From NCBI GenBank assembly GCA_026706505.1, contig JAPOYQ010000078.1, forward strand, positions 1 through 8,185: a stretch of 8,185 bases of DNA, given 5' to 3'. The notes under the pieces were generated by a model that was not told where the DNA came from, ran no database searches, and saw only the letters and a list, made by a program, of their open reading frames with translations. Positions 1 to 6,245 of this stretch are shown in pieces (positions within the stretch are counted from its first letter, which is position 1; every line of letters starts with the position of its first letter). Both the position numbers and the translations under genes were made by a program. Source of the DNA: Gemmatimonadota bacterium (lineage in GTDB: Bacteria; Latescibacterota; UBA2968; UBA8231).

Positions 1-1166
1 ACCAGCTTCCACGGCCCGCGCCGCACCATGCGCTGCACTTGGCCCTCGCGCAGGGCGTATTCCGAAAAGGCCACATCCTCCCAATCGCCACGGCCCGTGC
101 GCAGCAACTCCAGCGCCGGCCGCCCTGGCGAATTGGGTAAGGGCGGAGCACCCAAAGCTTGGAGCATGGTGGCGTTGAGGTCCAAGGCGCTCATTACTCG
201 GTCGCAGCGCGTCCCAGCCGGCAGAACGCCGGGCCAGGAGACAATGGCCGGCACTTTGGCCGACTCTTCGTAAAAGGTCCGCTTCATCCACAAGTCGTGC
301 TCGCCGACCAATTCGCCGTGATCCGAGCTGTACACCACCAGGGTATTGTCGGCCAAGTCGTTCTCTCGCAGGGCCGTTAAAATGCGGCCGATCATGTCGT
401 CCATTGCGGCGACCAAGGCCCAATAAGCGGCCCGGGCGTTGAGCACCCATTCCTCGGGCACCTCCTGCAGACCGCCGTGGGCTCGCCACCAGCGGATCGC
501 CGGATGGAGGTGATCGCCAAAAGGCTCGCGCACTGTGGGTGGGTGAATTCTTTCTCGGTAGTAATCGTACAGGGGACGCCGCGCTAAATAGGGGGAATGC
601 GGCAGCATAAAGCCGATGCTGAGACTGAAGGGGCCTTCGGCTTGACCGTCGCGTTTTTGTACTCCCAGTTGATTTAAAAAGTACACGGCCGCTGCGGTCA
701 CGTCCTCGTCGTGTACTTGGTACGAGCTCTGTCCCGGTCCGGCTTTCTCCAGACTACTGCGGCTCATGGCCGGGGCTCGCCCCCCGCCGGGCCAATTGGA
801 GCTGTGGTCGCCCACCGGCCTTGCGACATAGCCGTGCAATTGGTCGGGGCCTATTGAGTGCATGCGGCCGATCAGCACGGGCCGATATCCGGCCGCTCCC
901 ATGGCGTGGGCCATCGTCGGCACCCCCGAATCGAGGATCTGATTGTTGGTCCACACCTCGATGTCGCTAGGGTAGCGCCCCGCGAGCATGGCCATGCGCG
1001 AGGCCACACACACCGGCGACGGGCAATAGACTTGGGTGCATTGCACGCCCTCGGCGGCGAGGCGATCCAAATGCGGCGTCTCGACTACCGGGTCGCCAGC
1101 GCAGCCTATGACGTTGGGATTGTGCTGGTCGGAGTGGATGTAGAGTAGGTTGGGGCGCTGCTGCAT
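1..1166 (-). CDS. Sulfatase, choline-sulfatase-like (3' end cut by window edge)
   Basis: Type I sulfatase of the alkaline phosphatase superfamily, predicted to hydrolyse a sulfate ester using a formylglycine made from cysteine. I translated 388 codons by hand and found no stop before the left edge; family members run to roughly 450-500 residues, so the C-terminal part is missing. Visible motifs: N-terminal metal-site segment YIHSDQH with D13; the formylglycine signature CVASR at 53-57 (C-x-A-x-R form, Cys53 the modified residue); GRMHSIGPDQLHGY from 100, very like the GKMHF-GPDQLHGF segment of choline sulfatases; MLPHSP with H190; SDHG at 281-284 followed by the conserved Lys at 295; and a GPWKL segment at the edge. 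There is no signal peptide, so it is probably cytoplasmic. The ATG has an excellent Shine-Dalgarno (AGGAGG, six-base spacer) that overlaps the stop of the upstream propeller gene, ten bases away, implying an operon. Substrate is not determined: resemblance to choline sulfatase is motif-level only. Confidence 0.93.
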   Translation of the reverse strand, partial: MQQRPNLLYIHSDQHNPNVIGCAGDPVVETPHLDRLAAEGVQCTQVYCPSPVCVASRMAMLAGRYPSDIEVWTNNQILDSGVPTMAHAMGAAGYRPVLIGRMHSIGPDQLHGYVARPVGDHSSNWPGGGRAPAMSRSSLEKAGPGQSSYQVHDEDVTAAAVYFLNQLGVQKRDGQAEGPFSLSIGFMLPHSPYLARRPLYDYYRERIHPPTVREPFGDHLHPAIRWWRAHGGLQEVPEEWVLNARAAYWALVAAMDDMIGRILTALRENDLADNTLVVYSSDHGELVGEHDLWMKRTFYEESAKVPAIVSWPGVLPAGTRCDRVMSALDLNATMLQALGAPPLPNSPGRPALELLRTGRGDWEDVAFSEYALREGQVQRMVRRGPWKL

Positions 1167-1170
1167 GGGT

Positions 1171-1178
1171 GTCCTCCT
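1171..1178 (-). promoter_or_regulatory. Ribosome binding site of the sulfatase, overlapping upstream stop
   Basis: On the minus strand the sequence TATAGGAGGACACCCATG places AGGAGG six bases before the sulfatase ATG at 1166. The TAG stop of the propeller gene (1179-1177) overlaps this site. The arrangement decides the sulfatase start and suggests that ribosomes finishing the propeller gene reinitiate on the sulfatase. Confidence 0.8.
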
Positions 1179-2301
1179 ATAGAGACAAACGAGCCCAGCG
1201 CACTTCCATGCAGGCGTCGTCGCCGGCGTAATAGACGACCATGACGTCGCCATCGGGTAGGGCTGCTGAAAAGGGCAAGCCGAAACTCCACAGGCCCATT
1301 TCGGCGAGTAGGTCGCCGGTGTCTCCTTGGCCAGCTGCGGATTGCGGGGATTCGACTGTTTGGCGGTACAGTTCTACTTCGGTGGCAGCGTCAAAGGGGT
1401 CGTCTGCCGCTGGAGCTAGGCGGGCGCGGATCGAGTGCGATTGAAAGCGATCGACCCAGGCTAGGACTATGCGGCCGTCGGGCAAAATGGCCGGATGCGC
1501 GGCTTGGTCGGGGAAACCGAGATCATCGGGGGCAGACCAAGTGGCACCTTCGTCTGAGCTGATGTGTCGCTGGATATTCAGGTACTGGGTCGTCTGCCGG
1601 TCGTAGGTCCAGGTGAAGGTGACTACGCGGCCGTCGGGGCAGACGCCAGCGCGTTGGTCCCAGTTGAAGATGCGGCCGGTGGGGTCTTGGCAGGTGGTGA
1701 CGGGATCGCTCCAGGTCTGGCCCTGATCTTCCGAGTACAAATACACCACTCGCTGTAGCCACTGGCCCCGGTCCAAATAGGTTTTATTGGTCTCGATGCT
1801 CAGGGCCAGCCGGCCGCTGGGCAGGATGAGTACGGGGTTGGTCAGGCTGGGTGGGCCAACGTCCGGGGGGACGGGCACGACGCGCCAGTCGGACCACGTG
1901 CGCCCTAGGTCGTGGGAATCGGCTAGGACGATCTCCATGGGCAGGCAGCCTTCGGTTTCTTCGTTAAAGAGGGGTTGGCCCGGATAGGTCTGGCGGTCCA
2001 CCCACATGGCGGCGAGCAACAGGTGGCCGTTGCCTAGGTCGGTGATATAGCCGACCCTGATCGAGCCGTTCAGCCCGTTTAAGGTCGTGGCAAAAGGGGT
2101 TGCGGGGTCGCTCCAAGACTGCCCGCCATCGTTCGAGCGCTTCAGTTCAATCGTACCGTCCGCTGAATCCTTGCTGCTGCCGACTCGGTAGGTGGACAGC
2201 AGCGAGCTATCGGCCAGCGGGGTGAGCGCGGGAAAAGTCGAAAAGGCGCGCGGTGTATTGGGCTCGCCGCGGTTGATAATGCCTTGATCGCTAATTTTCA
2301 T
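1177..2301 (-). CDS. Asp-box (BNR) repeat propeller protein, sialidase-like
   Basis: A 374-residue protein of the sialidase/neuraminidase superfamily, expected to fold as a six-bladed beta-propeller acting on a glycan. Four clear Asp-boxes (S-x-D-x-G-x-T/S-W) start at residues 56, 129, 190 and 248, each followed by S-D-P, S-D-W or S-A-P as is usual in the family. The N-terminal segment FSTFPAL sits where true sialidases carry F-R-I-P, but the arginine of the catalytic triad is replaced by threonine (residue 22). Sialidase activity is therefore doubtful, and another exo-glycosidase or a sugar-binding role is possible. No signal peptide or membrane segment is seen, so it should be cytoplasmic unless exported with a partner. 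The ATG at 2301 has AGGAG seven bases upstream. It lies 124 bases after the secreted-protein gene and 10 bases before the sulfatase. The first 26 codons are a diverged duplicate of the start of the upstream gene. Confidence 0.88.
   Translation of the reverse strand: MKISDQGIINRGEPNTPRAFSTFPALTPLADSSLLSTYRVGSSKDSADGTIELKRSNDGGQSWSDPATPFATTLNGLNGSIRVGYITDLGNGHLLLAAMWVDRQTYPGQPLFNEETEGCLPMEIVLADSHDLGRTWSDWRVVPVPPDVGPPSLTNPVLILPSGRLALSIETNKTYLDRGQWLQRVVYLYSEDQGQTWSDPVTTCQDPTGRIFNWDQRAGVCPDGRVVTFTWTYDRQTTQYLNIQRHISSDEGATWSAPDDLGFPDQAAHPAILPDGRIVLAWVDRFQSHSIRARLAPAADDPFDAATEVELYRQTVESPQSAAGQGDTGDLLAEMGLWSFGLPFSAALPDGDVMVVYYAGDDACMEVRWARLSL
2210..2301 (-). repeat. 5' coding segment shared with the secreted-protein gene (copy A)
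   Basis: From the ATG inward, 78 bases align without gaps to 4066-3989, with 62 identities by hand count. The encoded peptides share P-N-T-P-R-x-F-S-T-F-x-A-L. Similarity continues for about 13 more bases (the shared CTGGCCGA) if one base is skipped in the other copy. In this copy the segment encodes ordinary propeller N-terminal residues, so it is probably the ancestral version. Confidence 0.8.
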
Positions 2302-2425
2302 TCAATATCTCCTTGCTCTTTTAACCTACTCGGGCGCGTTTTTGTGCGAGGTTAGCACCGAGCCGGTGGTGATCTGCGACGGGCACATAGAGTTGACGAG
2401 TCGTTGGGACAACAAGTAGCGCCGA
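2302..2425. other. Intergenic spacer between secreted-protein and propeller genes
   Basis: This 124-base gap holds the propeller gene's AGGAG site near its right-hand reading start. A short inverted repeat, CACCG-AGC-CGGTG at 2356-2368, is not followed by a T-run on either strand, so I do not call it a terminator. No convincing -35/-10 pair was seen for the minus strand. Read-through from the upstream gene is plausible but unproven. Confidence 0.5.
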
Positions 2426-4066
2426 CTACTTGATCAGCATGAGCTTGCGCACTTGGCTCCACTCGCCGGCCCTCAAGCGGACAATATAGGGGCCGGCGGC
2501 GACGCCATCAGCGTCCCAGTGTGCACGGTGCGTTCCCGAGGCCTGCCGTGCGTTGACGAGTGTCCGCAGTCGCTGCCCGGATACGTCGAATACTTCTAGG
2601 CGTACCGGAGCAGCGATTGCGAGGGAGTACTCGATCTGCACCGAGCTATTGAAGGGATTTGGGTAGGGCTGCGCAAGCGCCGCCACCAGCGGCCTCTCCA
2701 GTTCCTCTTGCACGACCGTAGGTACCGCAGCGGTGGGCTCGAAGCGACGCAGTAGCGCCCCGTCGAGCGGCCCTTCCGAGTCGATGAAATAGGTGTAGTA
2801 CGCGGCGATGATCGAGAATACCTCCGGCACATAGGGAGTGAGGCGCAGGAAGGGAGCCATGACGCTCACCTGGGCCGGCCCGAAGCGGGTCGGGTCTCCG
2901 TTGATCTCGCCGAGCAGCACACCCCCTCCGAGGCGACCGAAGCCGCAGCGGACGGTCTGGCCGAAGCGCATCATGTCGCTGGCGTCAAAGACTTGGCCGT
3001 GGTCCGCCATCATAATCGGAAAGGTGAGACTGAGGGCGGCGTGACCGGTATCCTCGGAGAACACCTCATTCCACTGCTTACTCAGGTGCCGGATTGACTC
3101 CCGTGGCAGGTAGTACTCCCAGATGTAGGCACCGTCGGGCGTTGGATGGAGACGGTTCCTGCAGTAGTGGGCCAAGCGGATGGCGCGATCTCTGTGCTCA
3201 AGGTTGCCGGTCAGCAGGTGGGAAGTCCACAGGGCACGGCCCATGGCGCTGAGCCAGTTGAACGGCACGGGCACGGTGGCGTAGTTGGAGTCTTGGTAAT
3301 CGGACGGGTGATGGTAGTAGCCCTCGGACGGCCCGGGCCCGTCAACCCACTCGGCGTCGTGAAAGGCTACCGCCGCTTGTACGTCTGCTAAGATGCGGTC
3401 GTACTCACCGGAGTCGAAGGCGGCCAGCAGATTGGGGTCCTCGCGGGCGAGCAGCAGGAAGTCGAAGATCGGATAGGCGATCAGTCCGGTGTGCAGGACA
3501 TAGGCCTCGCGTCCGCGCGAGGAGTAGGTGCCGTCGCTCCACAGCGGTACCACCGAGCCGTTCCACAACTGCTCTTGGGGCACGCGTCGGTCGTCGCGGT
3601 TGTTGATGACGACGCGGACGAGCTTGAGATTTTCGTCGAAGTAGCGGCGATCGCCCGTGTGCCGGTACATCTCGTTGAGCGACACGCTCCACGAGTCCAC
3701 GCCGACGGTCGGCGACCAGCCTTGGTCGGCACCGCTGCGGGCCACGAGCGCCAGCCGGTCGTCGAGGACGGCCCCGTTGAAGCGGTCGTAGTTGCGGATT
3801 TCCAGATACGTCGCCAGTGGCTCCACTGGTTCTATCAGCCCGTGGTGCTCGTGGAAGCGGGTGACGTAGCGCTCGTCGTCGTCAGCATCCCACACCGAGT
3901 CTCCGCAGTCCACCGCGCCCACTATTTCGCCAGAAGCCGCAGTTAGCCCCAAGAAGGGGACCAACCACGCCAAGGTCGGCCAGCCCGCGAGCGCGAGAAA
4001 GGTCGAAAAGGGCCGTGGCGTATTTGGCTGGCTGCGGTTGATGCTGCTGCGATTGATAATTTTCAT
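2426..4066 (-). CDS. Secreted protein, probable alpha/alpha-toroid domain plus FlgD/T9SS-like C-terminal sorting domain
   Basis: A 546-residue exported protein of a family I cannot name. Residues 1-23 form a basic N-region, 24-43 a hydrophobic stretch (ALAGWPTLAWLVPFLGLT) and 42-46 a likely cleavage region (TAASG), giving a signal peptide. Residues about 80-440 are rich in helices, Trp and Tyr, with repeated paired-helix texture and a conserved-looking WEYYLP...EDTGHA segment (316-343). This suggests a six-hairpin (alpha/alpha) toroid of the kind found in glycoside hydrolases, polysaccharide lyases and glucuronyl C5-epimerases; catalytic residues cannot be assigned. Residues 467-546 start with PYPNPFNSS and continue as a small beta-sandwich with VFDVSGQRLRTL and a final VRKLMLIK, the hallmark of FlgD-like or type IX secretion sorting domains. 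I chose ATG 4066, which matches the duplicated start of the propeller gene and lies downstream of the best minus-strand promoter. An in-frame TTG at 4132 lacks a ribosome site. No strong Shine-Dalgarno precedes the ATG. Confidence 0.85.
   Translation of the reverse strand: MKIINRSSINRSQPNTPRPFSTFLALAGWPTLAWLVPFLGLTAASGEIVGAVDCGDSVWDADDDERYVTRFHEHHGLIEPVEPLATYLEIRNYDRFNGAVLDDRLALVARSGADQGWSPTVGVDSWSVSLNEMYRHTGDRRYFDENLKLVRVVINNRDDRRVPQEQLWNGSVVPLWSDGTYSSRGREAYVLHTGLIAYPIFDFLLLAREDPNLLAAFDSGEYDRILADVQAAVAFHDAEWVDGPGPSEGYYHHPSDYQDSNYATVPVPFNWLSAMGRALWTSHLLTGNLEHRDRAIRLAHYCRNRLHPTPDGAYIWEYYLPRESIRHLSKQWNEVFSEDTGHAALSLTFPIMMADHGQVFDASDMMRFGQTVRCGFGRLGGGVLLGEINGDPTRFGPAQVSVMAPFLRLTPYVPEVFSIIAAYYTYFIDSEGPLDGALLRRFEPTAAVPTVVQEELERPLVAALAQPYPNPFNSSVQIEYSLAIAAPVRLEVFDVSGQRLRTLVNARQASGTHRAHWDADGVAAGPYIVRLRAGEWSQVRKLMLIK
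3976..4066 (-). repeat. 5' coding segment shared with the propeller gene (copy B)
   Basis: Diverged copy of 2301-2224 that begins exactly at the ATG, 62 of 78 bases identical by hand count, ungapped. It then lacks one base relative to copy A within the run following GCGCTC before the shared CTGGCCGA, so the reading frame differs downstream. Here the segment encodes the basic and first hydrophobic part of a signal peptide. The upstream untranslated bases of the two copies are not alike. Confidence 0.8.
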
Positions 4067-4101
4067 TTTGACGCTCAAGTTAGTCGCTTCCCATTGTTGG
4101 G

Positions 4102-4107
4102 TATAAT
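4102..4107 (+). promoter_or_regulatory. Candidate -10 box for the acetyltransferase / dioxygenase genes
   Basis: A perfect TATAAT lies in the 88-base gap between divergent genes, about 48 bases before the acetyltransferase ATG, giving a leader of roughly 40 bases. The -35 position holds no good match (GTTAGT or TTAGTC at 16-17 base spacing), so the promoter may be weak, activator-dependent or use another sigma factor. Confidence 0.5.
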
Positions 4108-4132
4108 AGCGATACTCGGGTTGGTAGGACAA
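4103..4132 (-). promoter_or_regulatory. Candidate sigma-70-type promoter for the secreted-protein gene
   Basis: On the minus strand TTGTCC (4132-4127) and TATTAT (4108-4103) are separated by 18 bases, a reasonable -35/-10 pair. Transcription would start near 4096, about 30 bases before ATG 4066. The -10 box occupies the same bases as the plus-strand TATAAT, so the two promoters would compete for polymerase. Confidence 0.45.
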
Positions 4133-4154
4133 TGCCCAGAGGAGGAGAACTGTG

Positions 4155-5339
4155 ATGCAGCAACCCCATTACAATAAAGACCTAGACGTCCGCCAGCTAG
4201 GACCGGAGGATTTACCCCATGCCCGCCTAGTGGCCGGACGCGCCTTTATGGAACACGCCGAAGATTGGTACGGGGATGATGAGACGGCGCTGGCTGGCTT
4301 TGATGGGGAAGGGATTTTGGTGTGCGCCTTGGGCTATCAGCCCGAATCGCTGTGGTGGGGCGCGGCACAGATTCCGGCTGGGGCCATTGGCGGGGTGGCT
4401 ACCGATCCCAAGCATAAGCGGCGCGGTCATGCGGGTGGACTCATGGTGCAGGCCATTCACATACTGCGGGAACGCGGTTGCTGCGTTAGTCCGCTGTGGC
4501 CTTTTTCCTTTAGGTGGTACGGCAAATTCGGTTGGGCTTGTCCGGCACCGAGGTTGGAACTGAAAGTATGGCCGGATTTGGTCCGCCAAGCCACGGAGGA
4601 GACTGGGACGGTGCGGCGGGCGACTGCGGACGACGTGACCGCCGTGCATCGGTTGCACACCGAGGGGGCGCAATTGCGCAATGGCCAGTCGGTGCGTTCG
4701 GAAGCGTTTTGGCAAAAAGAGGATATAAGGCGCGAGCTTTGGGTGCTGGAGGGGGATGGTGAGGGCATAGACTGCTCCGCTGTAATGGGAATAGGGGATA
4801 TGGGGCGCGGCCAAGGCAAACGCATTACCGTGCGGGAGTTGCACGGGGCTTCTTTTGCTGCCCAATTGAAATTCGTGCGGTCCTTGGCCGATATGGACGG
4901 GGTAGCCGCCCTGAGACTAGAATTGCCGCCCGACAGCCTGTTGCTCCACGTTTTTCCAGAGCGTTTTGATGCTTCCGTTGAACACGACCTAGCGTTGCGG
5001 GTGCTGGACGTGGCTCAGGCTCTGGCGCATCTCAAGCCGCCCGAAAATTTGCAGGCGACGGTCTCGTTTGAGGTCGCCGATTGGGTGGTGAATGCGGACA
5101 AGCCGCTGGCCGTGACGGTGCAGGCTGAAGGAGGTCAGGTGCAAGTTTCGGAAAAGGCAGATAAAGACGCGCTGTGCTGCGACATTAACACTTTTACCCA
5201 ATTGTTTGCCGGCGGCTTGACCGTGGCTCAAGCGCGGGCCATGGGACGTTTGACCGGCGGCAATCCGGCGATGGGAGCGGCCTGCGATGCGTTGCTGCAT
5301 GGGCGCGTGCCGTACCGCTCTGACGTCGAGGCAGGGTAG
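4155..5339 (+). CDS. Eis-like GNAT family N-acetyltransferase with SCP2-like C-terminal domain
   Basis: A 394-residue acyl-CoA-dependent acetyltransferase expected to modify an amine on a small molecule or protein in the cytoplasm. The N-terminal GNAT domain covers about residues 8-150: the acetyl-CoA-binding motif A appears as IGGVATDPKHKRRGHAGGLM (78-97), with K88-R-R-G91-H-A93 in the pyrophosphate-binding R/Q-x-x-G-x-G/A position. A second degenerate acetyltransferase-like part follows. The last 100 residues (from about FEVADWVV) contain the SCP2-like fold of Eis proteins, including D-I-N-T-F-T-Q-L-F-x-G-G-L and a terminal VPY-x-x-D. Length matches the Eis family (about 400). Start: GGAGGAG lies 7 bases before ATG 4155; the GTG at 4152 would leave only 4 bases. 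It is divergent from the secreted-protein gene and 32 bases upstream of a PhyH gene, probably cotranscribed. Eis relatives acetylate aminoglycosides, but that cannot be assumed here. Confidence 0.9.
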   Translation: MQQPHYNKDLDVRQLGPEDLPHARLVAGRAFMEHAEDWYGDDETALAGFDGEGILVCALGYQPESLWWGAAQIPAGAIGGVATDPKHKRRGHAGGLMVQAIHILRERGCCVSPLWPFSFRWYGKFGWACPAPRLELKVWPDLVRQATEETGTVRRATADDVTAVHRLHTEGAQLRNGQSVRSEAFWQKEDIRRELWVLEGDGEGIDCSAVMGIGDMGRGQGKRITVRELHGASFAAQLKFVRSLADMDGVAALRLELPPDSLLLHVFPERFDASVEHDLALRVLDVAQALAHLKPPENLQATVSFEVADWVVNADKPLAVTVQAEGGQVQVSEKADKDALCCDINTFTQLFAGGLTVAQARAMGRLTGGNPAMGAACDALLHGRVPYRSDVEAG

Positions 5340-5371
5340 GGTTAAACGCATAACTTGCGGGAGGAGAGATT

Positions 5372-6118
5372 ATGGTTTTAGCGACAGAGACGCATCTGCG
5401 GCAATACCGCGAAGAAGGCTATTGCCTAGTCGAAGAATTGATCCCGGACGATCTGATTGAGGTCGCTCGCCAGCGCACCATGGAAATAGCCGGGGACTTA
5501 CCCGACTGGTCGGAGAGGCATTTCCAAGTGCTCGATCCAAGTCGTTATAAAGCCGCTGGGGGTAGCCCACTGCCGGGCGGCATTCAGCAGCCGGCCAGCC
5601 AAGAGGAGGTGTTCTCGCGGATCGCCGATCATTCGCACTTGGCCGAAGTCATGGCGGCCCTGCTGGGAGGGCCAGTGGAGCGCTTTACCGATCAAATAGG
5701 GGTCAAGCACGCCGCAATCGTCGAAGAGCAGGGGGGCTGTAGCTATTTCCATCAGGATTCGTTCTACTGGAAAATAGCGCCAGAGTTGGGGTGCAACTGC
5801 TGGATTCCTTTGACGGAAGTCGGGATAGAAGCCAGCGCCTTGGCCGTGATGCCGGCCAGCCACCAAGGATGGCAGCTCATCGAGCACGAGTCGTACTACG
5901 ACGATCCACCCATGGGCCACGTGGGTGACGACGGCTTCCAGCCTTTCAAACGCCATCGCGTGCCTCTGGAGCAAGTGGACTTTGCCCAGGAGAAGCTAAT
6001 CACCACTAGGCCGGGAGACGGACTGTTCTTCAGCAATTACACCTGGCACCGCAGCGAGCCGAACCGCAGCGGCCGATCGCAGGCTTTTTACGCCATTGCG
6101 TACCAGCGCCGCGGATAG
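5372..6118 (+). CDS. Phytanoyl-CoA dioxygenase (PhyH) family protein, first copy
   Basis: A 248-residue cytoplasmic Fe(II)/2-oxoglutarate-dependent oxygenase of the PhyH family, predicted to hydroxylate a small organic substrate with release of succinate and CO2. The iron-binding facial triad is complete: H127-Q-D129 in the segment CSYFHQDSFYW, and the distal H226 in NYTWHRSEPN. R235, nine residues after H226, is the likely 2-oxoglutarate-binding arginine. The segment WIPLTEVGIEASALAVMPAS (144-163) is the typical jelly-roll strand and turn that precedes a family-conserved SH. The start ATG has GGAGGAG with a 5-base spacer. Length is normal for bacterial members. It follows the acetyltransferase gene by 32 bases with no terminator between, suggesting one transcript. 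Substrate unknown: the family includes phytanoyl-CoA, ectoine and natural-product hydroxylases. Confidence 0.93.
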   Translation: MVLATETHLRQYREEGYCLVEELIPDDLIEVARQRTMEIAGDLPDWSERHFQVLDPSRYKAAGGSPLPGGIQQPASQEEVFSRIADHSHLAEVMAALLGGPVERFTDQIGVKHAAIVEEQGGCSYFHQDSFYWKIAPELGCNCWIPLTEVGIEASALAVMPASHQGWQLIEHESYYDDPPMGHVGDDGFQPFKRHRVPLEQVDFAQEKLITTRPGDGLFFSNYTWHRSEPNRSGRSQAFYAIAYQRRG

Positions 6119-6245
6119 CTATCTAGTAGTGGATCGGTGGCATCAGAGAAGCTAAATGATATTTTGGAATCAATAATTCCAAAAAAGAAGCAGAAATGGA
6201 AATAGAGAAGCCATTTTTCCAAACCTTTCACACAGGACCTCCACC
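6119..6245. other. AT-rich spacer between the PhyH genes
   Basis: This 127-base gap is markedly richer in A and T than the flanking genes. It contains the inverted repeat at 6162-6184, further TGGAA/TTCCA half-sites, and the weak AGGA site of the second PhyH gene. I see no clear -35/-10 pair and no classic intrinsic terminator in it. Confidence 0.5.
6162..6184. repeat. Perfect 9-base inverted repeat in the spacer between the two PhyH genes
   Basis: TTTTGGAAT (6162-6170), a 5-base loop CAATA, then ATTCCAAAA (6176-6184). The stem is AT-rich and neither strand continues into a T-run, so it is a poor terminator. TGGAA/TTCCA recurs 3' of it at 6197-6201 and 6217-6221, giving four half-sites in alternating orientation within 57 bases. 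An operator for a dimeric regulator is the most natural reading, though chance in AT-rich sequence cannot be excluded. Confidence 0.5.

Noticed and set aside
1..380. Plus-strand open frames at 28-273 and 159-380
   Set aside because: Both are antisense to the sulfatase, which is continuous on the minus strand and carries the SDHG and GPWKL motifs here.
2356..2368. CACCG-AGC-CGGTG hairpin as a terminator after the secreted-protein gene
   Set aside because: Only a five-base stem with a three-base loop and no T-run on either strand; could arise by chance.
3491..3946. Plus-strand open frame of 151 codons inside the secreted-protein gene
   Set aside because: Composition is Val/Ala/Arg-rich as expected of an antisense shadow of a GC-rich gene, with no recognisable domain.
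4067..4132. N-terminal extension of the secreted protein from an in-frame TTG at 4132
   Set aside because: No ribosome binding site precedes it, it would start at or upstream of the best minus-strand promoter, the added residues are polar and would bury the signal peptide, and the duplicated segment begins exactly at ATG 4066.
4227..4865. Long minus-strand open frame (212 codons) opposite the acetyltransferase gene
   Set aside because: It lies wholly antisense to a gene with clear GNAT motifs, has no family-like sequence and no good ribosome site; a GC-rich shadow.
5498..5974. Minus-strand open frame of 158 codons opposite the first PhyH gene
   Set aside because: Antisense to an intact enzyme gene with complete catalytic triad; no ribosome site or domain.
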